Shown: one piece after another, positions 27,363 through 36,844 of the stretch
Layout: each line of letters opens with the position of its first letter
How positions within the stretch are numbered: position 1 is the stretch's first letter
Assembly (NCBI RefSeq): GCF_003369445.1
Contig: NZ_QRCU01000038.1
Span: forward strand, 1-41,132
Reading direction: 5' to 3'
Origin: Arthrobacter silvisoli
GTDB lineage: Bacteria; Actinomycetota; Actinomycetes; Actinomycetales; Micrococcaceae
Length of the DNA stretch: 41,132 nt
The notes under the pieces: model-generated
Databases searched by the model: none
Told to the model about the DNA's origin: nothing
The model's input: the letters and a program-made list of their open reading frames with translations, nothing else
Translations under genes and position numbers: made by a program

Positions 27363-27649
27363 CTGACATTGGACCCTGGCAACAGGTACGTTCCGTCTCC
27401 CACTGTGTCGAAGTCCCTGCCGGTGTCGTCTCCTTTCCGGCCTGTCGCAGGCATTGCAGATCGACTCTGTTTCCTTCAGCGCCAGCTCGCGCCCTGTATT
27501 CCGGGGCATCGAAGACGTCATCAGAATCGGGCGTTGCTGGCTCAATAAGCGGCAAGGCCGACATCCCGGCTGCAGATCTGAACTGCAGTCCAGAACACAT
27601 CATCGCGCCCGGCTCCAGTCCGGGCGACGTCGAGGGGGAAGGATCCTTC
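27348..27649 (+). promoter_or_regulatory. Long untranslated leader upstream of rho
   Basis: There is no gene in these 302 bases; the plus strand has no ATG. It is relatively pyrimidine-rich in 27380-27480. The downstream half carries CTGCAG at 27570-27575 and 27583-27588, and a 7-base-pair hairpin (27606-27612 with 27620-27626). Then comes the Shine-Dalgarno GGAAGGA (27637-27643), 6 bases from GTG 27650. A leader this long ahead of rho is consistent with rho controlling its own transcription by early termination, as known in other bacteria; that is inference here. Confidence 0.5.
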
Positions 27650-29728
<2,079 letters not shown>

Positions 29729-29737
29729 GCGTGAACC

Positions 29738-29774
29738 GGGGTGGGGCCGCCGAGCATATTGCCGGCCCCACCCC
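29738..29774 (+). terminator. Rho gene terminator hairpin
   Basis: A perfect 12-base-pair GC-rich stem (29738-29749 with 29763-29774) and a 13-base loop lie 9 bases after the rho stop and are followed by TT only. The strength of the stem makes termination or 3' end stabilisation likely. Confidence 0.7.
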
Positions 29775-29776
29775 TT

Positions 29777-29854
29777 CGCGTTGCCCGGAGCAACGCGGGG
29801 TCAGATACGGCCCATCCGGGCCCACAACATGGGCCGTAAGTGACCCCGCGTTGC
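29777..29854. repeat. Stacked inverted repeats with three copies of an 8-base core
   Basis: The outer stem pairs 29790-29803 with 29841-29854 (14 base pairs). A 2x2 mismatch follows, then the inner stem pairs 29806-29815 with 29829-29838 (10 base pairs) around a 13-base loop. A competing 8-base-pair hairpin joins 29777-29784 with 29790-29797 over a 5-base loop. GCAACGCG or its complement thus occurs three times, and only one pairing can form at once. It sits between the rho terminator and prfA. Confidence 0.75.
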
Positions 29855-29891
29855 AGTCATTAGACTTTAGAAGTCGAAAGAGGTTTGAGAA

Positions 29892-30965
29892 ATGTTTGAG
29901 TCCGTCCAGGGATTGCTTGACGAGCATGCAGCCATCCAGGCGCAGCTGAGCGATCCTGCCGTCTATGCCGACCAGTCGCTTGCCCGGAAGCTGGGGCGCC
30001 GCTCCGCGCAGCTGCAGGGCATCGTGGAGGCGTACAACAGGTGGCGCGGGCTCACGGACGACCTCGAGGCCGCCAAGGAAATGGCCGCCGAGGACCCCGA
30101 TTTCGCCGCCGAGGTGGAGCAGATCGAGGAGAAGCTGCCGGGCGCGCAGGAAAAGCTGCGCCGCCTGCTGATCCCGCGCGACCCGGACGACGCCCGCAAC
30201 GTCATCATCGAGGTCAAGGGCGGCGAAGGCGGCGAGGAAGCGGCGCTCTTCGCGGCCGACCTGTTGCGCATGTACACCCGTTTTGCCGAATCCCGCGGCT
30301 GGAAGACCGAGCTCATCTCCTCCACGGAATCGGACCTGGGCGGCTACAAGGACGCCCAGATGGCCATCAAGGGTTCCTCCAACGATCCCGCCGAGGGCGT
30401 CTGGGCCCGGCTCAAGTTCGAAGGCGGCGTGCACCGCGTGCAGCGCGTTCCGGCCACCGAATCCCAGGGCCGCATCCACACCTCTGCCGCGGGCGTGCTG
30501 GTATTTCCGGAAGTGGACGAACCCGAAGAGATCGAGATCAACCAGAACGACCTCAAGATCGACGTCTACCGTTCCTCCGGCCCGGGCGGCCAGTCCGTCA
30601 ACACCACGGACTCCGCAGTCCGCATCACCCACCTGCCCACGGGCATCGTGGTGGCCATGCAGAACGAGAAGTCCCAGCTGCAGAACCGTGAAGCCGCCAT
30701 GCGCGTGCTGCGGGCCCGCCTGTTGGCGCACCAGCAGGAGCAGCTCGACGCCGAAAGCGCCGAACACCGCAAGTCGCAGATCCGCACCATGGACCGTTCC
30801 GAGCGCATCCGCACCTACAACTTCCCGGAGAACCGCATCGCAGACCACCGCACCGGGTACAAGGCCTACAACTTGGACGCCGTCATGAACGGTGACCTGG
30901 AACCGGTCATCCAGTCCGCCATCGAGATGGATGAGCAGGCGCGACTGGACGCCCTCGGCGAGTAG
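29892..30965 (+). CDS. prfA: Peptide chain release factor 1
   Basis: This 357-residue class I release factor recognises UAA and UAG. The stop-codon-reading tripeptide is P187-A-T189, the RF1 type (RF2 has SPF). The catalytic G232-G-Q234 lies in [15 protein letters not shown] and triggers peptide release. Domain order is the usual helical N-terminal part, then the codon-recognition core, then the GGQ domain. AGAGG about 9 bases upstream supports ATG 29892. The next gene, prmC, methylates the GGQ glutamine, and the pair is 17 bases apart. Confidence 0.97.
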   Translation: MFESVQGLLDEHAAIQAQLSDPAVYADQSLARKLGRRSAQLQGIVEAYNRWRGLTDDLEAAKEMAAEDPDFAAEVEQIEEKLPGAQEKLRRLLIPRDPDDARNVIIEVKGGEGGEEAALFAADLLRMYTRFAESRGWKTELISSTESDLGGYKDAQMAIKGSSNDPAEGVWARLKFEGGVHRVQRVPATESQGRIHTSAAGVLVFPEVDEPEEIEINQNDLKIDVYRSSGPGGQSVNTTDSAVRITHLPTGIVVAMQNEKSQLQNREAAMRVLRARLLAHQQEQLDAESAEHRKSQIRTMDRSERIRTYNFPENRIADHRTGYKAYNLDAVMNGDLEPVIQSAIEMDEQARLDALGE

Positions 30966-30982
30966 CCCCAGGCCGGAATCCG

Positions 30983-31855
30983 ATGGCTTTCGAGACCGGG
31001 CAGAGCCTCGCAGACGCCGTCCGCGAGGCTACTGCCGTCCTGAGCGACGCCGGCGTCCCCACCCCGCGGGTTGACGCCGAGCTCCTTGCCGAGCACCTCC
31101 TCGGTGTCGGCCTTGGCCGGCTGCGGGCGATGCTGCTCGGCGACTCCCCGGCACCGGAGGGCTACGGCGAACTGGTTGCCGAGCGCGCCAGCCGCGTGCC
31201 GCTCCAGCACATCACCGGCGTCGCGCATTTCCGCTATCTGACGCTCGCCGTCGGGCCCGGCGTCTTCATTCCGCGCCCCGAGACGGAAACCGTCGTCCAA
31301 CTGGTCATCGAATGGCTCGCGGGAACGGACCGCCCGAAGGTCGTGGACCTCGGCACCGGGTCCGGGGCGATTGCCGCATCGATCGCGCACGAAGTGCCGG
31401 GCGCCGAAGTCCACGCCGTGGAGTACAGCGCCTTTGCGCATGCCTGGGCGCTCAAGAACCTGCAGCCGCTCGGCGTCAAACTCGTCCAAGGGGACCTGCG
31501 CGACGCGCTGCCCGAACACAACGGCAGCTTCGACGTCGTGGTTTCCAACCCGCCGTACATCCCTGCCGAGGCCATTCCGAACGAGCCCGAAGTGGCGCTG
31601 CACGATCCTCCCGAGGCACTGTACGGCGGAGGCGCGGACGGCATGGAACTCCCGACGGCGGCGGCGGCCTCCGCGGCCCGCCTTCTGAAGCCGGGGGGCT
31701 ACTTCGTGATGGAACACGCCGAGGTGCAGGCCGGATGGATCGCCCGCCACCTCCGGGAGGCAGGCTGCTGGACGGACGTCACCTCGCACACCGACCTCAA
31801 CGGCAAGCAGCGGGCAACGAGCGCGGTCCTGTCACCGGCCGGCCCGCGGGAGTGA
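30983..31855 (+). CDS. prmC: Release factor glutamine N5-methyltransferase
   Basis: This 290-residue SAM-dependent methyltransferase modifies the GGQ glutamine of RF1/RF2. The N-terminal helical RF-binding domain (about 1-80) is followed by a Rossmann domain with VVDLGTGSGAIAASIA (SAM motif I) and the catalytic N189-P-P-Y192 in VVSNPPYIP. FIPRPETE, the conserved motif before the SAM domain, is present. It lies directly after prfA and 12 bases before the threonylcarbamoyl-AMP synthase gene, an order conserved in actinobacteria. Confidence 0.95.
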   Translation: MAFETGQSLADAVREATAVLSDAGVPTPRVDAELLAEHLLGVGLGRLRAMLLGDSPAPEGYGELVAERASRVPLQHITGVAHFRYLTLAVGPGVFIPRPETETVVQLVIEWLAGTDRPKVVDLGTGSGAIAASIAHEVPGAEVHAVEYSAFAHAWALKNLQPLGVKLVQGDLRDALPEHNGSFDVVVSNPPYIPAEAIPNEPEVALHDPPEALYGGGADGMELPTAAAASAARLLKPGGYFVMEHAEVQAGWIARHLREAGCWTDVTSHTDLNGKQRATSAVLSPAGPRE

Positions 31856-31867
31856 AAGAATAACGCA

Positions 31868-32800
31868 GTGACCACTAGCTACGACTGCACGTCAGAGGAA
31901 GAACGCGCCAACGGCATCGACCACGCCCAGCGCGCCATCAGCGAGAAGAAATGCATCGTGATGCCCACGGACACCGTGTACGGCATCGCCGCAGACGCCT
32001 TTTCGCCGCAGGCCGTGACCATGTTGCTCGTGTCCAAGGGCCGCAGCCGGCAGATGCCGCCGCCGGTGCTGATTCCGCGCCTCGGCGCGCTCGACGGGCT
32101 GGCGACCGAGATCTCCGATGAAGCCCGCAAGCTGGCCGAAACCTTCTGGCCGGGCGGACTGACCCTGATCTGCCACGCCCAGCCCTCCCTTGACTGGGAC
32201 CTCGGGGAAACACGTGGCACAGTGGCCCTGCGCATGCCCGACGACGAGATCGCGCTCGAACTGCTGAACCGCACAGGCCCGCTGGCCGTTTCCTCCGCGA
32301 ACCGCACCGGCCGGACGGCCGCACGCACCGCGGCCGAGGCGCAGGAGCAGCTGGCCGAATCCGTGGAGGTCTACCTCGAAGGCGGCCTGCGGCCGGTCGT
32401 CGGGGAGGACGGGGTGCCTTCCACGATCGTCGACGCAACGTCGCTTCCCCTGCGCGTGGTGCGAGAGGGCGCGATCTCCCTTGAGCAGCTCCGGCAGCTG
32501 GTTCCGGGTGTCCTCGCCCTGGGTGAGGTCGCGCCCGAGCCGATGCCCGAGGCCGACGAGCGGCCCCTGCCGCCGGCCGAGCCGGAGGAAGCCGAAGAGC
32601 CGCAGGAAGCGCCCTTGGCAACGGAAGCTCTCGGGGAAACGGAGCCCTCTGCGGGCGATGCCGTGGACGAAACCGTCGCCGGGGCCGTGGCTGACGCCCT
32701 CGCGGAGGAGGACGCGGCGCAGGAATCCCACGTGCCGGCGCCGGACGCCGAAGACGCTCAGCCGGGTACGCCACCGTCCAGTGGGCCTGCTGCCGGATGA
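31868..32800 (+). CDS. L-threonylcarbamoyladenylate synthase (TsaC/Sua5 type) with acidic tail
   Basis: This YrdC-fold enzyme makes threonylcarbamoyl-AMP for the t6A37 modification of ANN-decoding tRNAs. The core covers about 1-210, with MPTDTVYGIAADAF, SKGRSRQMPPPVLIP (nucleotide/KxR region), FWPGGLTL and AVSSANRTGRTAA. After about 215 comes a roughly 95-residue tail rich in Glu, Ala and Pro with few basic residues, unlike the Sua5 domain of longer homologues; it is probably disordered. The start is GTG 31868. The stop overlaps the next ATG (ATGA). Tail function unknown. Confidence 0.92.
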   Translation: MTTSYDCTSEEERANGIDHAQRAISEKKCIVMPTDTVYGIAADAFSPQAVTMLLVSKGRSRQMPPPVLIPRLGALDGLATEISDEARKLAETFWPGGLTLICHAQPSLDWDLGETRGTVALRMPDDEIALELLNRTGPLAVSSANRTGRTAARTAAEAQEQLAESVEVYLEGGLRPVVGEDGVPSTIVDATSLPLRVVREGAISLEQLRQLVPGVLALGEVAPEPMPEADERPLPPAEPEEAEEPQEAPLATEALGETEPSAGDAVDETVAGAVADALAEEDAAQESHVPAPDAEDAQPGTPPSSGPAAG

Positions 32801-33612
32801 CTCCTGGACGGGCACATGGGGGCAGGGCGGCGTCGGACGGGGTGGACCGCATGGACTTGACGAAGGACCGCGTCCCCTTCCTGGATGTTGACGTCACCGC
32901 GCTGCGCGTGGATGAGCTTGTGGAGGTGCTGGGCGGATTCCTCTCCGAAGAAGGCACCAGGCTCATCGTGGGCCACAACCTGCACAGCATCACGCTGCTG
33001 CATTCCCGGCCGGACTTCCGGGCGCTTTATGAGCGCAGCGATGTGATCCTCCTGGACGGCGCCCCGGTGGCCATGCTGTGGGGCAAGGCGCACGGCCGGC
33101 CCACCCGGAGCGCGGCGATGGCCTACCGGCTGGGCTCCACTGACTGGCTGCCTGCCCTCGGCCGGCTGCAGGGGCTGGAGCGCATCGCCGTCATCGGTGC
33201 CGGCACGGACGCCAACGCCAAGGCGGTGGAACGGCTGTGCAGGATCGTTCCCGGCGCCGAGGTGGCAGGCCGTCCCGGAGAGGCCTGGGACCAGGCCAAG
33301 GAGGAGGCTGCCGTCGCGTGGCTGGGGGAGTTCCGGCCCCAGCTTGTACTGCTCGGGCTCGGCATGCCGCTGCAGGAGTCGGTGCTCCTGCGTCGCCTGG
33401 AAGAGTTGCCCGCTGCGGTTTACGCCGCTGTGGGCGGAGCCATCGAGCAGTTGGGCGGCGTCCAGAAACTCGCACCGCGCTGGCTGGGCCGGCTGGGGCT
33501 GGAGTGGGCCTGGCGCCTGCTGCTGCACCCGGGGCGGGTTGCCTACCGGGTGTTCGGCGAGCCCTGGGTGCTGCTTGGCCTTCTGCTGCGCAGGCGGCTG
33601 CTGGGCCGCTGA
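32797..33612 (+). CDS. WecG/TagA/CpsF-family glycosyltransferase
   Basis: This GT26 glycosyltransferase is predicted to transfer an amino-sugar such as ManNAc to undecaprenyl-PP-GlcNAc at the inner membrane face. Motifs are VGHNLHSITLLHSRPDF, the Asp-containing VILLDGAPVAML, GAGTDANAKAV and VLLGLGMPLQESVL, and the C-terminal part is basic/hydrophobic (about 225-271), suited to membrane contact. ATG 32797 overlaps the upstream stop; the family-like sequence starts at M19 (32851), which may be the true start. With the WecA/TagO-type gene at 34721 it suggests teichoic-acid-like linkage-unit synthesis. The exact sugar is inferred. Confidence 0.85.
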   Translation: MTPGRAHGGRAASDGVDRMDLTKDRVPFLDVDVTALRVDELVEVLGGFLSEEGTRLIVGHNLHSITLLHSRPDFRALYERSDVILLDGAPVAMLWGKAHGRPTRSAAMAYRLGSTDWLPALGRLQGLERIAVIGAGTDANAKAVERLCRIVPGAEVAGRPGEAWDQAKEEAAVAWLGEFRPQLVLLGLGMPLQESVLLRRLEELPAAVYAAVGGAIEQLGGVQKLAPRWLGRLGLEWAWRLLLHPGRVAYRVFGEPWVLLGLLLRRRLLGR

Positions 33613-33619
33613 GCGGCCT

Positions 33620-34516
33620 TTAGAATTTCTGCTGGTCCAGCGGTCCGAAGCCCTTGCCGCGCAGTCCTGCGGAGAAGGCGCGGAACCATTCCGCCAGTCC
33701 GCGGAAATCACCCCGCTGCAGAAAGTACCCGAGGTAGCCGCCGACGTCGGCCACCAGGGATTTCACGCGCCGGTACCGGCGGATGAGGTAACCACGGTTC
33801 CGATAGTAGAAGTAGCGTTTGAAGGCGCCTTCGGGAACGATGACGTGCCAGCGTGCACCAAAGACATGCTTCGTTTCGGAGAATGCGTGCGGGTGGCTGA
33901 TCGATGCCGTCGCCACCGTGCCGAAACGGATGCCGGCCTTGCGCAGGCGGATCATGAAGTCCACTTCGTCGCCCCGGATGAACAGCCGCATGTCCGGTAC
34001 GCCCACCTTGAAGAAGACGTCCGAGCGGATCAGGGCGCCGTTGAAGAAATGCCCGACGTCGGGAAGGAACCCCGCCCTTTCGACCTCGGCCCGGTCGTGG
34101 GTCACCTTGCCGTCGATCCGGAAGAAGAAGGACAGCTTGTCCGGCTGGCCGGGCGCCAGCACCAGCGGCACCACGGCATCGAGATTGCGGGCATCGGCTT
34201 CCCGCAGCAGCGTCTCAAGGCAGGCAGGATCGGTGGGTTCGGCGTCGTCGTCCATGATCCAGACCCATTCGGCACCGCTGGCCACGGCTTTGAGGATGGC
34301 CAGCGCGAAACCGCCGGCTCCGCCGAGGTTCGCCTCGGAGCGCACATAGTCCACGTTCGGATGCTTCGCCGCCACCTCCCGCGCCGGGGCGGTGCCGCTG
34401 TCCACTAGGCAGATGGCCTGGACCGGGGCGCTTTGTGACTGGATTGCGTCGAGCAGGATTCCCAGTTCGCGTGGGCGGTCGAAGGTCACGGCGGCTACGG
34501 CAACCGGCACGGGCAT
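33620..34516 (-). CDS. Family 2 glycosyltransferase (GlfT1-like)
   Basis: This 298-residue GT-A fold transferase has the N-terminal AAVTFDRPREL, the metal/nucleotide motif D89-D-D91 in WVWIMDDDAEP, a substrate region FFNGALIRSDVF, and the acceptor-site RGDEVDFMIRLRKAG (181-195) followed by ISHPH. The pattern resembles actinobacterial galactofuranosyl/rhamnosyl transferases that extend lipid-linked cell-wall glycans. There is no membrane helix, but a basic C-terminal region with FYYRNRGYLIRRYR could bind the membrane. It is convergent with the TagA-type gene (7 bases between stops) and divergent from wecA. Donor sugar unknown. Confidence 0.85.
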   Translation of the reverse strand: MPVPVAVAAVTFDRPRELGILLDAIQSQSAPVQAICLVDSGTAPAREVAAKHPNVDYVRSEANLGGAGGFALAILKAVASGAEWVWIMDDDAEPTDPACLETLLREADARNLDAVVPLVLAPGQPDKLSFFFRIDGKVTHDRAEVERAGFLPDVGHFFNGALIRSDVFFKVGVPDMRLFIRGDEVDFMIRLRKAGIRFGTVATASISHPHAFSETKHVFGARWHVIVPEGAFKRYFYYRNRGYLIRRYRRVKSLVADVGGYLGYFLQRGDFRGLAEWFRAFSAGLRGKGFGPLDQQKF

Positions 34517-34606
34517 TGAGGGATCCTTCCGGAGCGGCGGAGCACGTCAACCGGCTCGCCCTGAGGGCGCGAGTGCCGGAGCACGGCTGCTGTTGCCGCT
34601 AGTATC

Positions 34607-34632
34607 TTGGACAGAGTCCAACTGTAGTACAG
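34607..34632. promoter_or_regulatory. Two adjacent inverted repeats in the GT2/wecA divergent gap
   Basis: TTGGAC-AGA-GTCCAA (34607-34621) is followed directly by CTGTA-G-TACAG (34622-34632). They lie in the only AT-richer part of the 204-base divergent gap, where promoters of both glycan genes are expected, so they look like operator sites. Confidence 0.5.
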
Positions 34633-34653
34633 CAATATCCGGCGGTGCGCAGG

Positions 34654-34678
34654 GCGTTGCGGGCGTCTCCCGCAACGC
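34654..34678 (+). promoter_or_regulatory. 10-base-pair hairpin in the wecA leader
   Basis: GCGTTGCGGG (34654-34663) pairs perfectly with CCCGCAACGC (34669-34678) over a 5-base loop. It ends 30 bases before the Shine-Dalgarno AGGAG (34709-34713) and shares GCAACGC with the repeats between rho and prfA. Confidence 0.55.
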
Positions 34679-34720
34679 ATCGCAAGGGCGCAAACCATCA
34701 CCGTCTACAGGAGCCGCCAC

Positions 34721-35833
34721 GTGATCATGTATTCCCTCATGATGCTCACGGCCGCCGTGGTGGCATACGTGACCACCTGGGGAGCACGGTTGCTGGCGAA
34801 GAAACTGCGGCTGTTCGGGCCCATCCGCAGCCGCGATATGCACTCGGTGCCGATCTCGCGCCTGGGCGGGCTGGGCCTGTGCGCAGGCTTCACCGTGGCC
34901 CTGGTGGTGGCCAGCAATTCCTTCTTCGTCAAGGACATCTTCCGGGGCAACACCGCGCCGTGGGGGATCCTCGCCGGGGTGTTGGTGATCGTCGCCATCG
35001 GGCTCGCCGACGACCTCCTGGACATCCGCTGGTGGATCAAGCTGATCGGCCAGGCACTCGCCGCCACCGTAGTGGCCGTCTGGGGGGTGCGGATGACCTT
35101 GATTCCCTTCATTCCCGAGCCCATCCACATCGAGTCGGAAGCGGTGCGCATCGTCGTCACCGCCCTGCTCATCGTCACCACCATGAACGCCGTCAACTTC
35201 ATCGACGGACTTGACGGACTGGCCGCGGGCGTGGCCGCCATCGGGGGAGTGGCGTTCTTCCTGACCGCCTACTGGGTGCACCGCAACGCAGTCCTGCTGG
35301 ACCGCTCGGACCTCGCCGCCCTGCTGATGGCCATCCTCGTGGGCTGCTGCATCGGCTTCCTGCCCCACAACTGGTTCCCGGCCCGGATTTTCATGGGCGA
35401 TTCCGGTGCCATGCTGCTTGGCCTGGTGATGGCCTCGGGCGGTGTCGTCTCGACGGGGCAGATCACCTCGGGCCTCTACGACCGCGTCAACGGTATTCCC
35501 ACCATCATTCCCATCCTGCTGCCGTTCGCCGTGCTCTCCCTGCCGCTGCTGGACCTCGGCCTTGCCGTTGTCCGCCGTACTGCCCGGGGCCAGTCGCCCT
35601 GGTCGGCCGACCGCGGCCACCTGCACCACAAACTGATCGAACTCGGCCACTCGCACCGCACCGCCGTGCTGATGATGTACGTCTGGACGGCGATCCTGGC
35701 CTTCGGCGGCCTCGCCTTCGCGATCTTCCCGTGGCAGATCGTGCTCACCCTCGACATCGTGGCGGCACTCGTCATGGCGGTGGTCACCGCATGGCCGTAC
35801 TTTGCCCGCAAGGGCAGCCGGACGGCCTCATGA
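34721..35833 (+). CDS. wecA: WecA/TagO-type undecaprenyl-phosphate sugar-1-phosphate transferase
   Basis: This 370-residue polytopic MraY-family enzyme with ten or eleven hydrophobic helices transfers HexNAc-1-P (normally GlcNAc-1-P) to undecaprenyl phosphate, the first step of teichoic-acid-like or arabinogalactan-type glycans. Family motifs are LADDLLDIRW (Mg2+ Asp pair), MNAVNFIDGLDGLAAG, FMGDSGAM and the cytoplasmic RGHLHHKLIELG (HxHH of the WecA/TagO branch, distinguishing it from MraY). The start is GTG 34721 with AGGAG 7 bases upstream. Location directly before the atp operon matches the actinobacterial order (rfe then atp genes in mycobacteria). Confidence 0.92.
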   Translation: MIMYSLMMLTAAVVAYVTTWGARLLAKKLRLFGPIRSRDMHSVPISRLGGLGLCAGFTVALVVASNSFFVKDIFRGNTAPWGILAGVLVIVAIGLADDLLDIRWWIKLIGQALAATVVAVWGVRMTLIPFIPEPIHIESEAVRIVVTALLIVTTMNAVNFIDGLDGLAAGVAAIGGVAFFLTAYWVHRNAVLLDRSDLAALLMAILVGCCIGFLPHNWFPARIFMGDSGAMLLGLVMASGGVVSTGQITSGLYDRVNGIPTIIPILLPFAVLSLPLLDLGLAVVRRTARGQSPWSADRGHLHHKLIELGHSHRTAVLMMYVWTAILAFGGLAFAIFPWQIVLTLDIVAALVMAVVTAWPYFARKGSRTAS

Positions 35834-35840
35834 CGACGCG

Positions 35841-35870
35841 TTAACATCACAGTTCTATCTCATGTAGAAT
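35841..35870 (+). promoter_or_regulatory. Promoter of the ATP synthase operon
   Basis: TTAACA (35841-35846), an 18-base spacer and the consensus TAGAAT (35865-35870) make the best sigma-70-type promoter in the window. Transcription would start near 35877, giving a leader of about 74 bases before ATG 35951. Confidence 0.75.
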
Positions 35871-35918
35871 TCTTGGTGCGGGCAGTCACTCGCACGCGCA
35901 CCCACCCTCTTTGAGACC

Positions 35919-35950
35919 TGGCATCCCCTGCCTCGACGATTGGCATCCCC
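35919..35950 (+). repeat. 10-base direct repeat in the atp leader
   Basis: TGGCATCCCC occurs at 35919-35928 and 35941-35950; the second copy abuts the first start codon of the operon at 35951, where a Shine-Dalgarno sequence would be expected but is missing. Confidence 0.6.
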
Positions 35951-36433
35951 ATGACTTCCAACGCCGATGGACATCAGTCCAAGCAGTTTGGCGTTGCCGT
36001 CGCCGGAAGCTCATTGTGGCTCAGGCTCCTTGCCCTGAGCACGACGGCGGCCGTACTGGCCCTTGCCGTCACTGCGGTGATCGCCGCGGTCATGAACGGC
36101 GGCCAAGGCGCCTCGTCTGTCGCTTTCGGTGGTGCATTGGTGATTGTGTTCTTCGCGATCAGCCTCCTGATCGGCCATTTCGTCGGACGTAACAATCCGT
36201 CCGGCGCAGTGGGACTCTTCGTGGCCACCTACTTCGTCAAGGTCGTCGGCTTCGCCGTCATCCTGTTCGTCTTCGGTGCCCCTGAGTGGCTGCACGGCCG
36301 CTGGTTCCTGATCGCCGCCGTCGTCACCGTCATCGTGTGGCAGACCGCCGAGATCATCGGATTCAGCAAGGCCCGCCTGCAGATCTACAACGACCCCTCG
36401 CCGAGCGAAGGAGGCCAGGATGGCAACGCCTGA
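35951..36433 (+). CDS. AtpI-like membrane protein of the ATP synthase operon
   Basis: This 160-residue membrane protein has four hydrophobic segments (about 24-48, 56-77, 86-106 and 114-134) and polar ends. It occupies the place of the AtpI/Rv1303-type protein at the head of actinobacterial atp operons, and helices 3 and 4 (FVATYFVKVVGFAVILFVF and WFLIAAVVTVIVWQTAEI) fit that type. AtpI proteins help assemble the c-ring or supply Mg2+; the role here is inferred from position and topology. The stop overlaps the next gene by 14 bases. No Shine-Dalgarno precedes the ATG. Confidence 0.7.
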   Translation: MTSNADGHQSKQFGVAVAGSSLWLRLLALSTTAAVLALAVTAVIAAVMNGGQGASSVAFGGALVIVFFAISLLIGHFVGRNNPSGAVGLFVATYFVKVVGFAVILFVFGAPEWLHGRWFLIAAVVTVIVWQTAEIIGFSKARLQIYNDPSPSEGGQDGNA

Positions 36434-36749
36434 AGACGACCACGGGAAGTCCATTCCGGGCCCTTCCGGCTCCAGCAGTTCCGACGACTCAGCCAAGGAC
36501 GGAAACGACGGCGGATACAACGCCGGCATCGCCGTCTTCAGCTACATCATCGGCGGAATCATTGTCTGGAGTTTGATAGGCTGGGGACTGGATTATCTGT
36601 GGGGGACCCGCTGGATTGTGCTCCTAGGCGCTCTGCTTGGAGCCGCAGGGGGGTTTTACCTTTCCCATATGCACGGCCTCACCCGTCAAGGCACTCCTTC
36701 GGGTGGGAACAGAGCAGGCCGCGGTCCGTCCCAGGACGGGGCACAGTAA
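36420..36749 (+). CDS. AtpZ/AtpI-family small membrane protein
   Basis: This 109-residue protein has a Ser/Asp-rich N-terminus (1-32), a helical hairpin of two membrane segments (about 34-55 and 63-83, with GWGLDYLWGTRW between and GALLGAAGGFYL) and a polar tail. The two-helix layout with a Gly/Asp-bearing turn is that of AtpZ and short AtpI proteins, which act in F1Fo assembly and Mg2+/Ca2+ transport. GGAGG lies about 11 bases upstream (36409-36413). Codons TTG-ATA (36573-36578) are rare for this genome. The stop overlaps the next ATG as TAATG. Confidence 0.72.
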   Translation: MATPEDDHGKSIPGPSGSSSSDDSAKDGNDGGYNAGIAVFSYIIGGIIVWSLIGWGLDYLWGTRWIVLLGALLGAAGGFYLSHMHGLTRQGTPSGGNRAGRGPSQDGAQ

Positions 36750-36844
36750 TGCCAAATAATTTCACACGGGAAGTGGCCGCCGGCAACGCGGACCGATTCT
36801 CACCAAAGCCCAATGATGGACACTGCAGAGAGGAAACGCGTTGA
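36749..36844 (+). CDS. 31-codon frame coupling atpZ-like gene and atpB
   Basis: A short frame begins at the ATG of TAATG (shared with the atpZ-like stop) and ends at TGA 36842-36844, overlapping the TTG start of atpB (TTGA). The product is hydrophilic (MPNNFTREVAAGNADRFSPK and a basic Cys-containing end) and matches nothing I recognise. Overlap on both sides means ribosomes could pass from one gene to the next, but no strong Shine-Dalgarno precedes it. It may simply be spacer sequence. Confidence 0.35.
   Translation: MPNNFTREVAAGNADRFSPKPNDGHCREETR

Noticed and set aside
36559..36578. Internal promoter in the atpZ-like gene
   Set aside because: Rare TTG-ATA codons and TAGGCT suggest a -10, but no -35 at usable spacing is present and the operon already has a good promoter at 35841-35870.
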